5,724 bases of DNA from Paludibacteraceae bacterium (GTDB taxonomy: Bacteria > Bacteroidota > Bacteroidia > Bacteroidales > Paludibacteraceae), in assembly GCA_017965125.1 (NCBI GenBank), contig JAGCQO010000020.1:1-5724 (forward strand), given 5' to 3'. How positions within the stretch are numbered: position 1 is the first letter of the stretch; each line of letters begins with the position of its first letter. The position numbers and the translations under genes were made by a program. Below are positions 5,513-5,724 of the stretch, one piece after another. A model generated the notes under the pieces. It searched no databases and was not told the origin of the DNA. It saw only the letters and a program-made list of their open reading frames with translations.

Positions 5513-5724
5513 ATGAACAATCTCAAAGAAATAATATTAGGAAGACTGCCCATAAACTGGAGGGACCGCCTCGCCACCGTGAAGCGCTACAGCATAGCAG
5601 GACACTGGGGAGCGCCCGGACCAACAGCCTTTTTCCTGTGCGACGGGACGACATGGCACGGAGGACTGTGCGACCGGTTCAAGGGCATCGTGTCGCTCTA
5701 CGCGCTATGCAAAGCACGTAAATG
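5513..5724 (+). CDS. Putative glycosyltransferase (fucosyltransferase-like), N-terminal part only
   Basis: An open frame from ATG at 5513 to the right edge, 70 codons visible. It starts 7 bases after the acyltransferase stop on the same strand, as expected within an operon. Residues 49-63, HGGLCDRFKGIVSLY, resemble the early GG-L-x-DR-x-x-GI motif that forms the first nucleotide-sugar-site loop in alpha-1,2- and O-fucosyltransferase-like enzymes, where it is followed by a helix such as ALCKARK. The preceding stretch TAFFLCDGTTW (39-49) would be the first beta strand. There is no signal peptide, which fits a cytoplasmic enzyme using a nucleotide sugar. The assignment rests on this one motif in a fragment, so the sugar and even the glycosyltransferase class are uncertain. 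Codon use matches the preceding gene. Confidence 0.55.
   Translation, partial: MNNLKEIILGRLPINWRDRLATVKRYSIAGHWGAPGPTAFFLCDGTTWHGGLCDRFKGIVSLYALCKARK

Noticed and set aside
1..5724. Possible mobile element, CRISPR array, tRNA or phage-defence system
   Set aside because: No transposase, integrase, spaced repeat array, cloverleaf or toxin-antitoxin pair was seen. The genes are evenly spaced, intact and compositionally uniform.

Overview
The window looks like a chromosomal stretch from a member of the Bacteroidota, most likely the order Bacteroidales. The genus cannot be fixed from this sequence. Four lines support this. All four intergenic promoters match the Bacteroidota -7 element TAnnTTTG, and none has a clear -33 box. 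The starts lack Shine-Dalgarno sequences and are preceded by A/T-rich leaders. The gene families are typical of Bacteroidales: DUF4254 beside a family 9 glycosyltransferase, an Ig-like (Big_5) lipoprotein beside a DUF3108 protein, and a FemAB/GNAT-like acyltransferase. No mobile element, CRISPR array, tRNA or rRNA was seen, and composition is even across the window.

Left part (1-801, minus strand): the 5' end of a family 9 (heptosyltransferase-like) glycosyltransferase with a probable GTG start, preceded in the same direction by a complete DUF4254 gene. They form a likely two-gene transcription unit driven by a promoter at 841-848.

Middle (968-3742, plus strand): a large lipoprotein built from Ig-like and carboxypeptidase-regulatory-like beta domains, then 27 bases later a secreted DUF3108 protein. 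A promoter at 911-918 serves both. A 10-bp-stem hairpin at 3752-3786 closes this unit and also lies just beyond the end of the convergent comF gene.

Right part: a ComF-family phosphoribosyltransferase-like protein (4517-3813, minus) diverges from a FemAB/GNAT-like acyltransferase (4594-5505, plus). The acyltransferase is followed after 7 bases by the 5' end of a gene with a GGLxDRxxGI motif like that of fucosyltransferase-type enzymes. The two divergent -7 elements (4545-4552 and 4558-4565) are perfect mirror images only 5 bp apart, which is the most unusual regulatory feature here.

Functionally, most genes point to the cell envelope: surface-glycan glycosyltransfer, an exported lipoprotein with a periplasmic partner, and acyl or glycosyl transfer. 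ComF is the DNA-uptake-associated exception. The gene content is mostly ordinary Bacteroidales core. No clearly new multi-gene system is visible; the points worth checking are the mirror-image promoter and three conserved neighbour pairs that include uncharacterised families.
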